Origin: Lachnospiraceae bacterium
GTDB taxonomy: Bacteria; Bacillota; Clostridia; Lachnospirales; Lachnospiraceae
Assembly (NCBI GenBank): GCA_014804785.1
Contig: JAAUZD010000043.1
Location: 1-64,000 of the forward strand
Direction: 5' to 3'
Length of the DNA stretch: 64,000 nucleotides
Below, piece after piece: positions 53,466-61,788 of the stretch (the stretch's first letter is position 1; every line of letters starts with the position of its first letter). The position numbers and the translations under genes were made by a program. The notes under the pieces were generated by a model. The model worked only from the letters and a program-made list of their open reading frames with translations, had not been told where the DNA came from and did not search any database.

Positions 53466-54057
53466 CTTTACATTATATGATTATTTAGAAAGAATTGTAA
53501 GTGAGCAAGATAAAACACTAGAAGAATACCAAAAGGCTTATGGCGAAAAGAGAGAAGATCGAGCGATAGGAATAAATGCAGTGCAAAGTATAATAAGAAG
53601 ATCAATAATTGATGATCAGACGGATGAACCATTATATTCGTGGATTAGTTATGATAAAGGAAGCTATAGAAGTACTAAGCTAAGTAATATTAGGTTTGAT
53701 TTCGACTTTATACTTTCAATATTGTCAAATGTGCCTGGGATTGTGATTTTTGATAAATGGGCCATTGTTATGGTTGTATTAACAATCTTTTCGCAATTGC
53801 GAAAATGTAAAGTCGAATTGTCTCCAGCAATGGGGATAATAGTAATGTTTTTACATAACAGTGGTTATGCAAAAAAGAAAGGAAAGTCAATAGAAGAAAC
53901 AGTTCTCAAAGAAGATATGTATACTGAGATAGAAAAAAATCTTAAGGACATTAATCCAGACCAAGAGTTTGATAAGGCAATAGATAGTTTAAAGGAATTA
54001 AATGTAATTAAGATACAAGACGGAAGTGTTATGCTTATGGAAGAAATAAAAATATAA
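53458..54057 (+). CDS. Uncharacterised partner of the papain-like protein
   Basis: 199 residues. It starts MIDFTLYDYLERIVSEQDKT, contains one or two hydrophobic stretches (FILSILSNVPGIVIF, WAIVMVVLTIFSQL) and ends in a charged helical domain. No family was recognised. AGGAGATAT precedes the ATG, which lies inside the end of the peptidase-like gene, so the two form a two-gene unit, perhaps protease plus regulator or target. A terminator-like hairpin follows three bases after the stop. Confidence 0.6.
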   Translation: MIDFTLYDYLERIVSEQDKTLEEYQKAYGEKREDRAIGINAVQSIIRRSIIDDQTDEPLYSWISYDKGSYRSTKLSNIRFDFDFILSILSNVPGIVIFDKWAIVMVVLTIFSQLRKCKVELSPAMGIIVMFLHNSGYAKKKGKSIEETVLKEDMYTEIEKNLKDINPDQEFDKAIDSLKELNVIKIQDGSVMLMEEIKI

Positions 54058-54060
54058 AAA

Positions 54061-54083
54061 TACCTAGGCATTTTGCCTAGGTA
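54061..54083 (-). terminator. Terminator for the small minus-strand gene
   Basis: TACCTAGGCA and TGCCTAGGTA form a perfect 10-bp stem with a three-base loop. Read on the minus strand it is followed by TTTTTATATTTTT. On the plus strand no T-run follows, though the hairpin may still mark the end of the convergent operon. Confidence 0.7.
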
Positions 54084-54090
54084 AAGTAGT

Positions 54091-54282
54091 TTACTTGGTA
54101 GCATAATAAGAGGCATGACTGTTAGAGGTTGAATAAATTTGGTTATTACGAGAAATTTTTATATTAGCAGCAGCAGAAGCCTCAGAAAGACGTTTTTCCA
54201 TGCTTTTCGATATTGGTTTTGATTTTACTGCAAAATGCTTGCCTGATGCCTTTGATGTAGATAACTTTTTCCCTTTAGCCAT
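54091..54282 (-). CDS. Small basic Ser/Lys-rich protein, unidentified
   Basis: 63 residues, reading MAKGKKLSTSKASGKHFAVK, then a helical SMEKRLSEASAAANIKI and a polar SNSHASYYATK tail. AAGAGGTGAG lies six bases before the ATG at 54282 on the minus strand, and a strong terminator follows the stop, so it is very likely a real gene. It has no membrane segment. It is convergent with the peptidase-like unit and could be its regulator, a nucleic-acid-binding protein or unrelated. Not recognised. Confidence 0.65.
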   Translation of the reverse strand: MAKGKKLSTSKASGKHFAVKSKPISKSMEKRLSEASAAANIKISRNNQIYSTSNSHASYYATK

Positions 54283-54414
54283 GTTTCTCACCTCTTTTCA
54301 CTGTATTTCATTCTACAATATGATATGGAGAAAATCAAGAAAAATGTATGTTTATTTTAAATTCAATAAAATGTAAAATTATAATAACACAGATATACTA
54401 AGGAGGACGCCACA

Positions 54415-54659
54415 TGCAAACCATCAATCCCGTCCTGGAAGCATATATTTTTGATTGCTTGAATGCCGTTTACGGGAGATCAGTAAGGAAGACATGCTGC
54501 AAATTGGAGAGCATTTTTCAAAAATAGCGGCAAAATACCATTTAAGAATAGAGCCCTGCTCTGAGGAAATTGATTGGAGATGAAAAGATCACTACCAGAG
54601 AGATGAAATCCATCATTGCGGATGAAGAATATGCACAGATTGAGTTGTCCTTTCGATAG
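54415..54659 (+). pseudogene. Remnants of a DUF1848-like gene and another start
   Basis: AAGGAGG and ATG at 54415 open a short frame (MQTINPVLEAYIFDCLNAVY). In another frame, bases 54476-54583 read EISKEDMLQIGEHFSKIAAK then YHLRIEPCSEEID, resembling the DUF1848 radical-SAM-like family. The last part (54586-54659) reads TTREMKSIIADEEYAQIELS. The pieces come from at least two genes joined by deletions. Confidence 0.5.
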
Positions 54660-55706
54660 TCAAGTTCGTCTCTCTGCCTGAAAAGCATCCATCAATTCCG
54701 CGTAACTATAGTGATACCAATTGGAAACACATCCGCCTCCGCAATGATGTTTTTCAGCGCAATGAAGGCATTCCTTTCCCGGATAATTACAAATCCCCTG
54801 ATACATTTCCTTTGTTTCAGGAGCATTCCAAAATGCCATAAAGCTTTCAATATCCTGAAAATCCTCACCATATTTACCAATAGGAACCTGATGCATTAAA
54901 TTGCAAGGAATTAAAGAGCCGTCTGTATCAAAAACCAGCCCGGAACGCTCCAGCAGCTGACACGAGGTAATGATCTGATTATTCTCACTGAGTTTTTTAA
55001 TCAGCTTCTTATCCCAAATACAAATGGGCAGGGACTGATGCAGTTGAAAATGCCCTTTTGTGATTTCCAGCAAGTTTTCATAACTGTTTTGAAAACCGTC
55101 AATCAGTTGAAACACCTTACGAATGTCATATGGATTTTCATTTCCATCCAATACGGAAAAATCATGCTCAAAGGAAAAATGGAACTCTTTTCCGCCCCAA
55201 TCAACAGCATCCTTTACAGCATGTAAATATGTATCGATGTTATCACTGCTTAGTACCATCGACACAACATGGTTTATATTACTCGCCGCCATATTGGAAA
55301 TTGCCTGAAGCGTTTGTCCGTATGCCTCTATGCCAGTATTTTTCCTGTAATCTTCTTCGGAGCAGCCCTTTAGCGAAAGATTCACGCTTGTCAGCCCTTG
55401 AGACCGCAAGGATTCCCAACTATCTCTGTCAGACAACGCTACCCCATTTGTAATTAAAACAGCATTTAACCCGCTAGAAGAGACATAATGGATTAACTCT
55501 CCAAGCCCCTCATAGCAGGTAGGTTCACCGCCTGTTAAGGCGACATTTTTAATGCCCGTCTGGGCAATCAGATCGATTAACTTTTTCGCCAAAGGAACCG
55601 GCATATCTGACGTTCTCTTAAATTCTGTGCTTCCGGCATAACACCATCGGCATCGGAGATTGCACTGGCGGTTCACCGTAAGCCAGGAGTTCTTCAACTG
55701 ATTCAT
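54660..55706 (-). CDS. Radical SAM/SPASM maturase of an ACGX-repeat peptide
   Basis: 348 residues. The radical SAM motif is C15-x3-C19-x2-C22 (CNLRCRWCY), followed by NVALTGGEPTCYEG. The C-terminal SPASM region has SCQLLERSGLVFDTDGSLIP and then CNLMH, and ECLHCAEKHHCGGGCVSNW, giving auxiliary clusters. Its ATG overlaps the stop codon of the precursor gene (ATGA), so the pair is translationally coupled. The combination with a Cys-Gly-Ala repeat peptide matches the ACGX-type radical SAM systems described in Firmicutes. The expected reaction is crosslink formation on the repeats. Confidence 0.88.
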   Translation of the reverse strand: MNQLKNSWLTVNRQCNLRCRWCYAGSTEFKRTSDMPVPLAKKLIDLIAQTGIKNVALTGGEPTCYEGLGELIHYVSSSGLNAVLITNGVALSDRDSWESLRSQGLTSVNLSLKGCSEEDYRKNTGIEAYGQTLQAISNMAASNINHVVSMVLSSDNIDTYLHAVKDAVDWGGKEFHFSFEHDFSVLDGNENPYDIRKVFQLIDGFQNSYENLLEITKGHFQLHQSLPICIWDKKLIKKLSENNQIITSCQLLERSGLVFDTDGSLIPCNLMHQVPIGKYGEDFQDIESFMAFWNAPETKEMYQGICNYPGKECLHCAEKHHCGGGCVSNWYHYSYAELMDAFQAERRT

Positions 55707-55876
55707 TCTCTATCCATCACCCTGCCGCCGCAGGCTCCGCAAGCGCCGCAGGCTCCACAGGCACCGCCGCAGACTGCATATCCGTTATTTTGACTATGGT
55801 TTGACTTTATACTTTCGATAAATTCTATGGGCTCTCCGTCTTTCTTTAAAAGTGCTTTTGCCGTCTTGATATCCAT
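55703..55876 (-). CDS. ACGX-repeat peptide precursor (predicted RiPP)
   Basis: 57 residues. Leader MDIKTAKALLKKDGEPIEFI and SIKSNHSQNNGYAV lead to the core CGGACGACGACGACGG with five Cys (C-x3-C-x2-C-x2-C-x2-C), then RVMDRE. A longer frame exists upstream, but GGAGGAGAAA four bases before the ATG at 55876 fixes the start. The last codons overlap the maturase start. The 5' part of the gene overlaps the end of the upstream membrane protein gene by 83 bases in another frame. Confidence 0.82.
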   Translation of the reverse strand: MDIKTAKALLKKDGEPIEFIESIKSNHSQNNGYAVCGGACGACGACGACGGRVMDRE

Positions 55877-56390
55877 TTTCTCCTCCATCCAGTTCGCGCA
55901 ACAATCTATGTAATGTCGAAAAATGCTGATAGGGCTTTTTGTTGGGATCCTCGTACTTATCAGCAATGTATTTAATAAAAGGATCCAGCTTTTTATATGC
56001 ATTACATATCCTGTCGCTGTAAATGCGCCGCAATATTTTTATATTGATATTCCCCAAAAAGACAGATAATGATAAATCTTCAAAAAAATTGAGAATTTCA
56101 TATATTTTCCCTTCACCGTATTTTTTGAAAATAGCCTCCGCCTCTGGAAGGGAACAATGCGTTTTACAGTCGTCAGTCAGTCTGATTTCCCTGACTACCT
56201 TTTTCAGCCTTTTACGACGATACAGCATCTCATCCAGTTCTTCAATTTTAATGAAAGTTTGGCTGGCACGCGCCAAATCGACATTTGATTTTATTTGAAG
56301 ACTCATTACGATTACGCCGCAAATACTAACCAGTACACTTAACGCGCTAAACACTACTGCTATACATGCAATTATATTTGTTATATCCAT
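55794..56390 (-). CDS. Membrane-anchored protein upstream of the ACGX peptide
   Basis: 198 residues. One N-terminal membrane helix (IIACIAVVFSALSVLVSICG) is followed by a cytoplasmic helical region with IYEILNFFEDLSLSVFLGNI, resembling DUF4760-type proteins. Its final 27 codons overlap the peptide gene in another frame, so the natural C-terminus may have been changed by a frameshift. Part of it is present in the decayed copy at 44.4 kb, so it travels with the peptide system and may be a partner or immunity-type protein (inference). Confidence 0.6.
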   Translation of the reverse strand: MDITNIIACIAVVFSALSVLVSICGVIVMSLQIKSNVDLARASQTFIKIEELDEMLYRRKRLKKVVREIRLTDDCKTHCSLPEAEAIFKKYGEGKIYEILNFFEDLSLSVFLGNINIKILRRIYSDRICNAYKKLDPFIKYIADKYEDPNKKPYQHFSTLHRLLRELDGGENGYQDGKSTFKERRRAHRIYRKYKVKP

Positions 56391-56567
56391 ATACGTTCTT
56401 CCTCTATAAAGTTATTTGTAAATGAAATACATGCGTTACCGTACTAAGCTGATATGCATAGTTTATCACGAATTTTCAAGGACAACAACTCTTTATTTTC
56501 CTGTCAGCATCATTCAGTTTGCTTTGCATCTATTTTAGTTTAGGACAATGCCTGTTCTTGATCTTAT

Positions 56568-56596
56568 TGCACTTCCCGTTTAGTTTATTGTATAAT
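56568..56596 (+). promoter_or_regulatory. Repeated promoter block, copy 3 (glycerophosphodiesterase operon)
   Basis: TGCACT, a 17-nt spacer and TATAAT (56591-56596) in the same CCCGTTTAGTTTATTG block as the 48.5 kb copy, followed by AAGAGAGTTGGAAGAATTAA. It lies about 85 bases upstream of the start codon. Confidence 0.6.
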
Positions 56597-56679
56597 AAGA
56601 GAGTTGGAAGAATTAAGGAAAAACGGGCAGTAAATTTTTACTATAGCAATGAAGAAATTTCAATAGGAGCCGGAAAAGA

Positions 56680-58857
56680 ATGGAACAATTATGTAAAAAA
56701 CTATATAGAAAAGTAAAGGAAAGAATATCCGCGATAGTTGTTCATGAAGAAGGAGAGTTTGTGCTTCAAGATGAATTAATATATGTTGCCAAAGGCTCGA
56801 AAATTGTTCCAAAAAGTAAGGCATATGCTTATTCATATGCTTTCTATACATTAAAGCGTCCCGGGCAGTATTTGTATTCTTATGATTATCAGATGGAAGA
56901 GCAATGGCTGAGCAGAGGAGAAAGCTATGATTCAGCTGAAATTGTGAAGACGGACACAATATTTGATGATTGTAATTTGCCTGAAGATAAGGAAGGATAT
57001 ATTAGAATTTCCATTAAAAATTTAAAGAACAAGAATATGTGTGTAAGCTTAGAAGAGGCTCTGATGATATATTCACCCGAAGGGATATCAGGTAGAGAGG
57101 GATGGAAAGCAGCAGAAGCTAAATCACAGAAACACCGCGTCAAGCATTTTATGGAACGGCGGGATGTGCAGGAGGAAATTGGGCATACGGTGGAAACGGT
57201 GCTTAAAAAATCCAACAATTCTAATAAGCTGATATTTACGTTATTGACGGATACGCACTACGTACTTAATGGAAACTGGGAAATGACAGCGGCAACAATT
57301 GAGGCGGTAAACAGTGCGGTTCACCCACATGGAATTATCCATTTGGGTGATTTTACAGATGGCATTTTGGACAAAGAAATCTGTAATGATTACAGCGATA
57401 GGGTATTAGGCAGAATACAAAGCTGGGGCTATCCTGCCTATGTAGCATTGGGAAATCATGATGCTAATTATTTTAGAGATAATCCCTATATTCTGAATGA
57501 AGAAGAACAATGGGAAATGTATCTGAAGAAGATAATGAAGCCTGGATGTGCGGATGGTAGCCCCAAACTTTGGTATAGAGTGGATATTGATGATTTTCAT
57601 TTGCGCCTGTTGATGCTTCATTCTTATGATAATAGTGAGCAACTGCGTTATGGATTCCCATTGGAGGAGATTGACTGGATTAAAGAAGAATTAGAAAAGA
57701 TTCCGGAAGATTACCGCATTTTAATTTGCAGCCATGACGCGCCTCTGGCGAGACTGGATTATTGGGCAAAGGAAATCCGTAATGGAGAAATGCTGTGTGA
57801 TTTGCTTGATCAGTGGAATAAAGAGCATGATAATCGAATTCTTGGATTTTTACATGGACACACTCATGCCGATCTGGTATATCAGGAAAGAAGTTTCCCA
57901 ATTGTTTCGGTGGGATGCAGTAAAATAGAATATTTTGAAGAAAAAAAACCAGAAGGTGCAATCTGCCCGGTGCGGGTGGAGGGAGAGGTGAGCCAGGAAC
58001 TTTGGGATACCTTGATTTTAGATTGTGAAACCGGAGATATGGATTTTATCCGCTTTGGAGCAGGGACAGACCGGCATGTAAAAGGAAGAATAGCGCTGCC
58101 ATGCCCTCAGATATGGGCACATCGTGGTGCGTCAGGTCATGCTCCGGAGAATACACTGGAGGCGTTTGGTCTGGCAGTAGAACAAAAGGCAGATGGGGTT
58201 GAACTGGATGTTCAGTTTACTAAGGATAGGCAGCTAGTTGTAATCCATGATGAGCGTATTAATCGTACATCAGATGGAACTGGTTTGGTTGCTGACATGA
58301 CGCTGGAGGAACTTCGCAAATACAACTATAACAAGACTCACCAGGAATTTTCGCATTGTGATATTCCGACGCTGGAGGATGTGTTTAAGCTCTTAAAACC
58401 AACAGACCTGTTGATTAACATTGAATTAAAGACCGGCATTAATTTTTATCCGGGAATCGAATTGGAGACCATAGAATTGGTTGAGAAGTATAATCTGCAG
58501 AACAGGGTGATTTATTCATCATTCAATCATGAATCTATTAAAAAGGTGAAAGAATTGCGACCTGAAGCAAAATGCGGCTTCTTATACAGCGACGGTATTG
58601 CTGATGCAGCTTCTTATGCAGCCAGATATCATGTGGAGGCGCTTCACCCTGCAATTAAAAATATAAAATATCCGGGTTTTGTAGAGTCGTGTAGGGAGAA
58701 AGAAATTAAAATCCATACATGGACTGTCAATTCTGAAAGAGAAATAGAGCAGATGCGGCAATATGGTGTTGATGCTGTTATTACAAACTTCCCTGAAAGA
58801 GCGCGAAAAGTTTATTTGTATAAAGCAGACAAAGCAGATTACAGATTTAGCAAGTAG
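56680..58857 (+). CDS. Metallophosphatase fused to glycerophosphodiester phosphodiesterase
   Basis: 725 residues. Residues about 185-450 are a calcineurin-like phosphoesterase with LLTDTHYV, IHLGDFTDG, VALGNHDANY, ICSHDAP and FLHGHTHADL supplying the metal ligands. Residues about 475-720 are a GDPD domain: IWAHRGASGHAPENTLEAF, GVELDVQFTKD, VVIHDERINRTSDG and INIELKTG give the His/Glu/Asp catalytic set. No signal peptide is visible, so it probably acts in the cytoplasm on glycerophosphodiesters and phosphomonoesters such as teichoic-acid breakdown products. A gutted copy lies at 41.3 kb. The MBOAT gene follows 69 bases later. Confidence 0.88.
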   Translation: MEQLCKKLYRKVKERISAIVVHEEGEFVLQDELIYVAKGSKIVPKSKAYAYSYAFYTLKRPGQYLYSYDYQMEEQWLSRGESYDSAEIVKTDTIFDDCNLPEDKEGYIRISIKNLKNKNMCVSLEEALMIYSPEGISGREGWKAAEAKSQKHRVKHFMERRDVQEEIGHTVETVLKKSNNSNKLIFTLLTDTHYVLNGNWEMTAATIEAVNSAVHPHGIIHLGDFTDGILDKEICNDYSDRVLGRIQSWGYPAYVALGNHDANYFRDNPYILNEEEQWEMYLKKIMKPGCADGSPKLWYRVDIDDFHLRLLMLHSYDNSEQLRYGFPLEEIDWIKEELEKIPEDYRILICSHDAPLARLDYWAKEIRNGEMLCDLLDQWNKEHDNRILGFLHGHTHADLVYQERSFPIVSVGCSKIEYFEEKKPEGAICPVRVEGEVSQELWDTLILDCETGDMDFIRFGAGTDRHVKGRIALPCPQIWAHRGASGHAPENTLEAFGLAVEQKADGVELDVQFTKDRQLVVIHDERINRTSDGTGLVADMTLEELRKYNYNKTHQEFSHCDIPTLEDVFKLLKPTDLLINIELKTGINFYPGIELETIELVEKYNLQNRVIYSSFNHESIKKVKELRPEAKCGFLYSDGIADAASYAARYHVEALHPAIKNIKYPGFVESCREKEIKIHTWTVNSEREIEQMRQYGVDAVITNFPERARKVYLYKADKADYRFSK

Positions 58858-58926
58858 GTATGGGTGTGACAATGCTTGCCGGAATGGAAGTTTTGTCATC
58901 CTTCTTTGAGATAGGAGAGGTGGAGC

Positions 58927-60420
58927 ATGACGTTTAATTCACTGCATTTTTTGATATTTTTTCCAATTGTGGTACTTATATATTTTATTATTCCGCCCAA
59001 AATTCGCTATATTTGGCTGCTTGTTTCAAGTTATTACTTTTATATGTGCTGGAATGCAAAGTACGCGCTGCTTATATTGTTTTCGACGATTGCAACCTAT
59101 CTATGTGGGCTTCTCATTCATGGTATTGGGAAGTCGTGGAGCGAGAAAAAGAGAAATAGGTTCGGTAAAATGTGCCTGGCGCTATGTATAGTAGCTAATT
59201 TAGGTGTTTTGTTTTTCTTTAAGTACTTTGATTTTGCATTTAGCAGTCTGCAGTTTCTTTGTGGAAGAGTAGGAATTCATTTGAATCATCCGGAATTTGA
59301 TATTTTACTTCCGGTGGGGATTTCCTTTTATACGTTTCAGGCATTAGGGTATATCATAGATGTATATAGGGATGAATCAAGAGTTGAAAAGAATTTTTTA
59401 AAATATGCGTTATTTGTTTCTTTTTTTCCACAGTTGGTTGCGGGACCGATAGAGCGTTCCGAAAATCTTCTGCAACAGATAAACAAACCGACGCATTTTG
59501 ATGTGGAAAATGCCAGATACGGTCTTTTTACGATGGCATATGGATTGTTCTTGAAAATGGTGGTGGCGGACAACATTGCTCATGTGATTGATCCGGTTTT
59601 TCAGAAATATGAAAGTTATCACGGAATGATTATCGTGATGTGCATGATGCTGTTTGCATTTCAAATATACTGTGATTTTCACGGTTATACGCAGATTGCG
59701 ATAGGAAGCGCGAAGGTTTTAGGTTTTCAGCTTCAAGAGAACTTCAAGGCTCCGTATCTGGCAGGAAGTATCAAAGAGTTCTGGAGGAATTGGCATATCT
59801 CTTTGACTTCTTTTTTTAAGGATTATCTTTATATACCGTTAGGAGGAAGCCGCAAAGGCAGATTTAGAAAGTATGTTAATACTATGATAGTTTTTTTAGC
59901 ATCTGGACTTTGGCATGGCGCTTCTTGGGCGTTTGTAATATGGGGAGGGATAAATGGTCTGTATCTGGTACTATATGATATGATTCGGAATGTCGGAAAA
60001 GGAATGCTTCACAAACTGAAAATCGATACTTCTGCATTTGGATGGAAAGTGCTGTCAAGGCTTGTCACCTTTATTTTTGTAGACTATGCATGGATTTATT
60101 TCCGGGCAGGAGGTTTGAGGGAGGCTTTTCACATTCAGTCCAGCATAATGAGGGATTTTCATTTGCCGTATCTGTTTAGTGAGACCTGTTGGGCAATATT
60201 TGGAAGCTATACCACACTTTTGGTCATACTGTTTTCATTGTTTTTGATTTTGGTTGCAGACTATTTTCAATATAGGGGATTGGACTGGAAAAAAGCAGTA
60301 TTAGACCAGCAAATAGGTTATCGTTGGTTTGTTTATATAGCACTTTTATTCATGATACTTGTATTTGGAGCATATGGAACGGGAAATGAGCAGACACAAT
60401 TTATTTACTTCCAATTTTAA
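58927..60420 (+). CDS. MBOAT family membrane-bound O-acyltransferase (copy 3)
   Basis: 497 residues. It has the same signatures as the other two copies: LPVGISFYTFQALGYIIDVY, FPQLVAGPIERSENLL, WRNWHISLTSFFKDYLYIP and SGLWHGASWAF with the presumed catalytic His. FDF of the earlier copies is FHG in DFHGYTQIAIG. GAGAGGTGGAGC precedes the ATG. The SGNH partner gene starts inside the last codons, a tighter link than in copies 1 and 2. Confidence 0.93.
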   Translation: MTFNSLHFLIFFPIVVLIYFIIPPKIRYIWLLVSSYYFYMCWNAKYALLILFSTIATYLCGLLIHGIGKSWSEKKRNRFGKMCLALCIVANLGVLFFFKYFDFAFSSLQFLCGRVGIHLNHPEFDILLPVGISFYTFQALGYIIDVYRDESRVEKNFLKYALFVSFFPQLVAGPIERSENLLQQINKPTHFDVENARYGLFTMAYGLFLKMVVADNIAHVIDPVFQKYESYHGMIIVMCMMLFAFQIYCDFHGYTQIAIGSAKVLGFQLQENFKAPYLAGSIKEFWRNWHISLTSFFKDYLYIPLGGSRKGRFRKYVNTMIVFLASGLWHGASWAFVIWGGINGLYLVLYDMIRNVGKGMLHKLKIDTSAFGWKVLSRLVTFIFVDYAWIYFRAGGLREAFHIQSSIMRDFHLPYLFSETCWAIFGSYTTLLVILFSLFLILVADYFQYRGLDWKKAVLDQQIGYRWFVYIALLFMILVFGAYGTGNEQTQFIYFQF

Positions 60421-61342
60421 GGAAATAGGAAAATTTATTATAAAATGCTTTCTCTTTTTGGGGATAGTAGTAGCTTTTCTATTATATTTATCGCCGCAAT
60501 ATCTGGGGAACTATCAGGCCTCACTGATTGATAAAGTGGAGAGGCTGGAGAGCATAGAGGGACCGAAGATCGTGTTGATTGGAGATTCTAACTTGGCCTT
60601 TGGTATTGATTCGGAAAAGATAGAAGAGACCTTTGGCATGCCTGTAGTGAATATGGGACTGCATGGGGGATTAGGAAATGTGTTCCATGAAGAGATGGCA
60701 AAGCTTAATGTAGATGAAGGTGATTTGTACATTGTTTGTCATTGCAGGTATTCTGATGATGATCGGATAGAGAACGAGGATTTGGCGTGGATTACGATAG
60801 AAGATCATCCCCGTCTTTGGCAAATCCTCAGAACCGAAGATTATCTGCCCATGTTTGAGGCATATCCGGTGTATCTGAAAAAATGTATTGCACTTTGGCT
60901 TGAGGATAGCGGAAATCAAATGGATAAAGGGGTATACAGCAGAAAAGCATTTAATGAATATGGAGATATTGAATGGCGGGACAGAGGGCAGGAGTATATA
61001 TTTAAAGATGGAGATATATTTGTACCGCTGATTTCTGATAATGTTTGTGAAAGACTAAATGAACTGAATGGATATTTGGAAGAAAGAGGAGCTACATTGC
61101 TCATTGCAGGTTATCCAATTACTTTAATTGATTCTACGCCATCGGCAGATTTGTACGTGGAATTTCAAAATGAATTGGAAGAAAAATTGGATGCTCCGGT
61201 GATTTCTAATTATACGGATTATTTTTTCCCAGAGGGGTATTTCTTGAATACAGAGTATCATTTGAATAATATTGGAAAAAGAGCGAGAACAAATCAGTTG
61301 ATAGCAGATATTGAAAGATACTTTGAAGAATTAAATGAATAG
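60374..61342 (+). CDS. SGNH-hydrolase-like partner of MBOAT (copy 3)
   Basis: About 322 residues. A membrane anchor (FIIKCFLFLGIVVAFLLYL) is followed by IVLIGDSNLAFGID (block I with the catalytic Ser), VVNMGLHGGLGN, and a C-terminal NTEYHLNNIGK with the catalytic His. It is shorter than the other two partners, which have extra C-terminal domains. ATG codons at 60374 and 60386 are both possible. The first has GGAG three bases upstream. The gene overlaps the MBOAT gene by about 47 bases. Confidence 0.78.
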   Translation: MEREMSRHNLFTSNFKEIGKFIIKCFLFLGIVVAFLLYLSPQYLGNYQASLIDKVERLESIEGPKIVLIGDSNLAFGIDSEKIEETFGMPVVNMGLHGGLGNVFHEEMAKLNVDEGDLYIVCHCRYSDDDRIENEDLAWITIEDHPRLWQILRTEDYLPMFEAYPVYLKKCIALWLEDSGNQMDKGVYSRKAFNEYGDIEWRDRGQEYIFKDGDIFVPLISDNVCERLNELNGYLEERGATLLIAGYPITLIDSTPSADLYVEFQNELEEKLDAPVISNYTDYFFPEGYFLNTEYHLNNIGKRARTNQLIADIERYFEELNE

Positions 61343-61373
61343 TTGGGAAGTTATTTTTAGATAGAGATTTAAG

Positions 61374-61405
61374 TCTCCTGGTGTATTATCACTGGGAGAT
61401 TTTTT
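61374..61405 (+). terminator. Rho-independent terminator of the third MBOAT operon
   Basis: TCTCCTGGTG and CACTGGGAGA form a 10-bp stem around TATTAT, followed by six T. It closes the operon that begins at 56.6 kb. Confidence 0.8.
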
Positions 61406-61411
61406 AATAAA

Positions 61412-61609
61412 AATTCACGGAAGGCTTTCGCACGAAATAATACAGTATGGATTCCCGGGAAATATATCTTCATGGCATTGCCTGAGTTCCATATGATGAT
61501 GGGAAAAGAAACATGCAGGAAAGCATTTGAACGCTTGAATATATATCATCCGGATTGGTATCGGAGAAAATTAACTAATACAATGAGAAAATGGATGGTT
61601 GGTATGTGA
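61412..61609 (+). pseudogene. Unidentified coding remnant
   Basis: An open stretch reads SRKAFARNNTVWIPGKYIFM, then CRKAFERLNIYHPDWYRRKL and TMRKWMVGM, stopping at 61609. It has coding character but no ribosome binding site and lies between a terminator and the next operon, so it is probably the tail of a lost gene. The remaining gap up to 61788 shows nothing. Confidence 0.35.
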
Positions 61610-61788
61610 AAGAATAATCCGGAACAATAGTTCCTGCTTTGTCTAGAAAAAGGTTATTGTAAAATAATAGTATTTTGTACAGAATAATGAGTGAAAACAA
61701 AGAAAATGCGCAGAAGATAAACTCAACAATACAGGATAATATCAGATTATTTTGTGTTAGTTCATAAAGAACACAGGAGAAGCGACGA

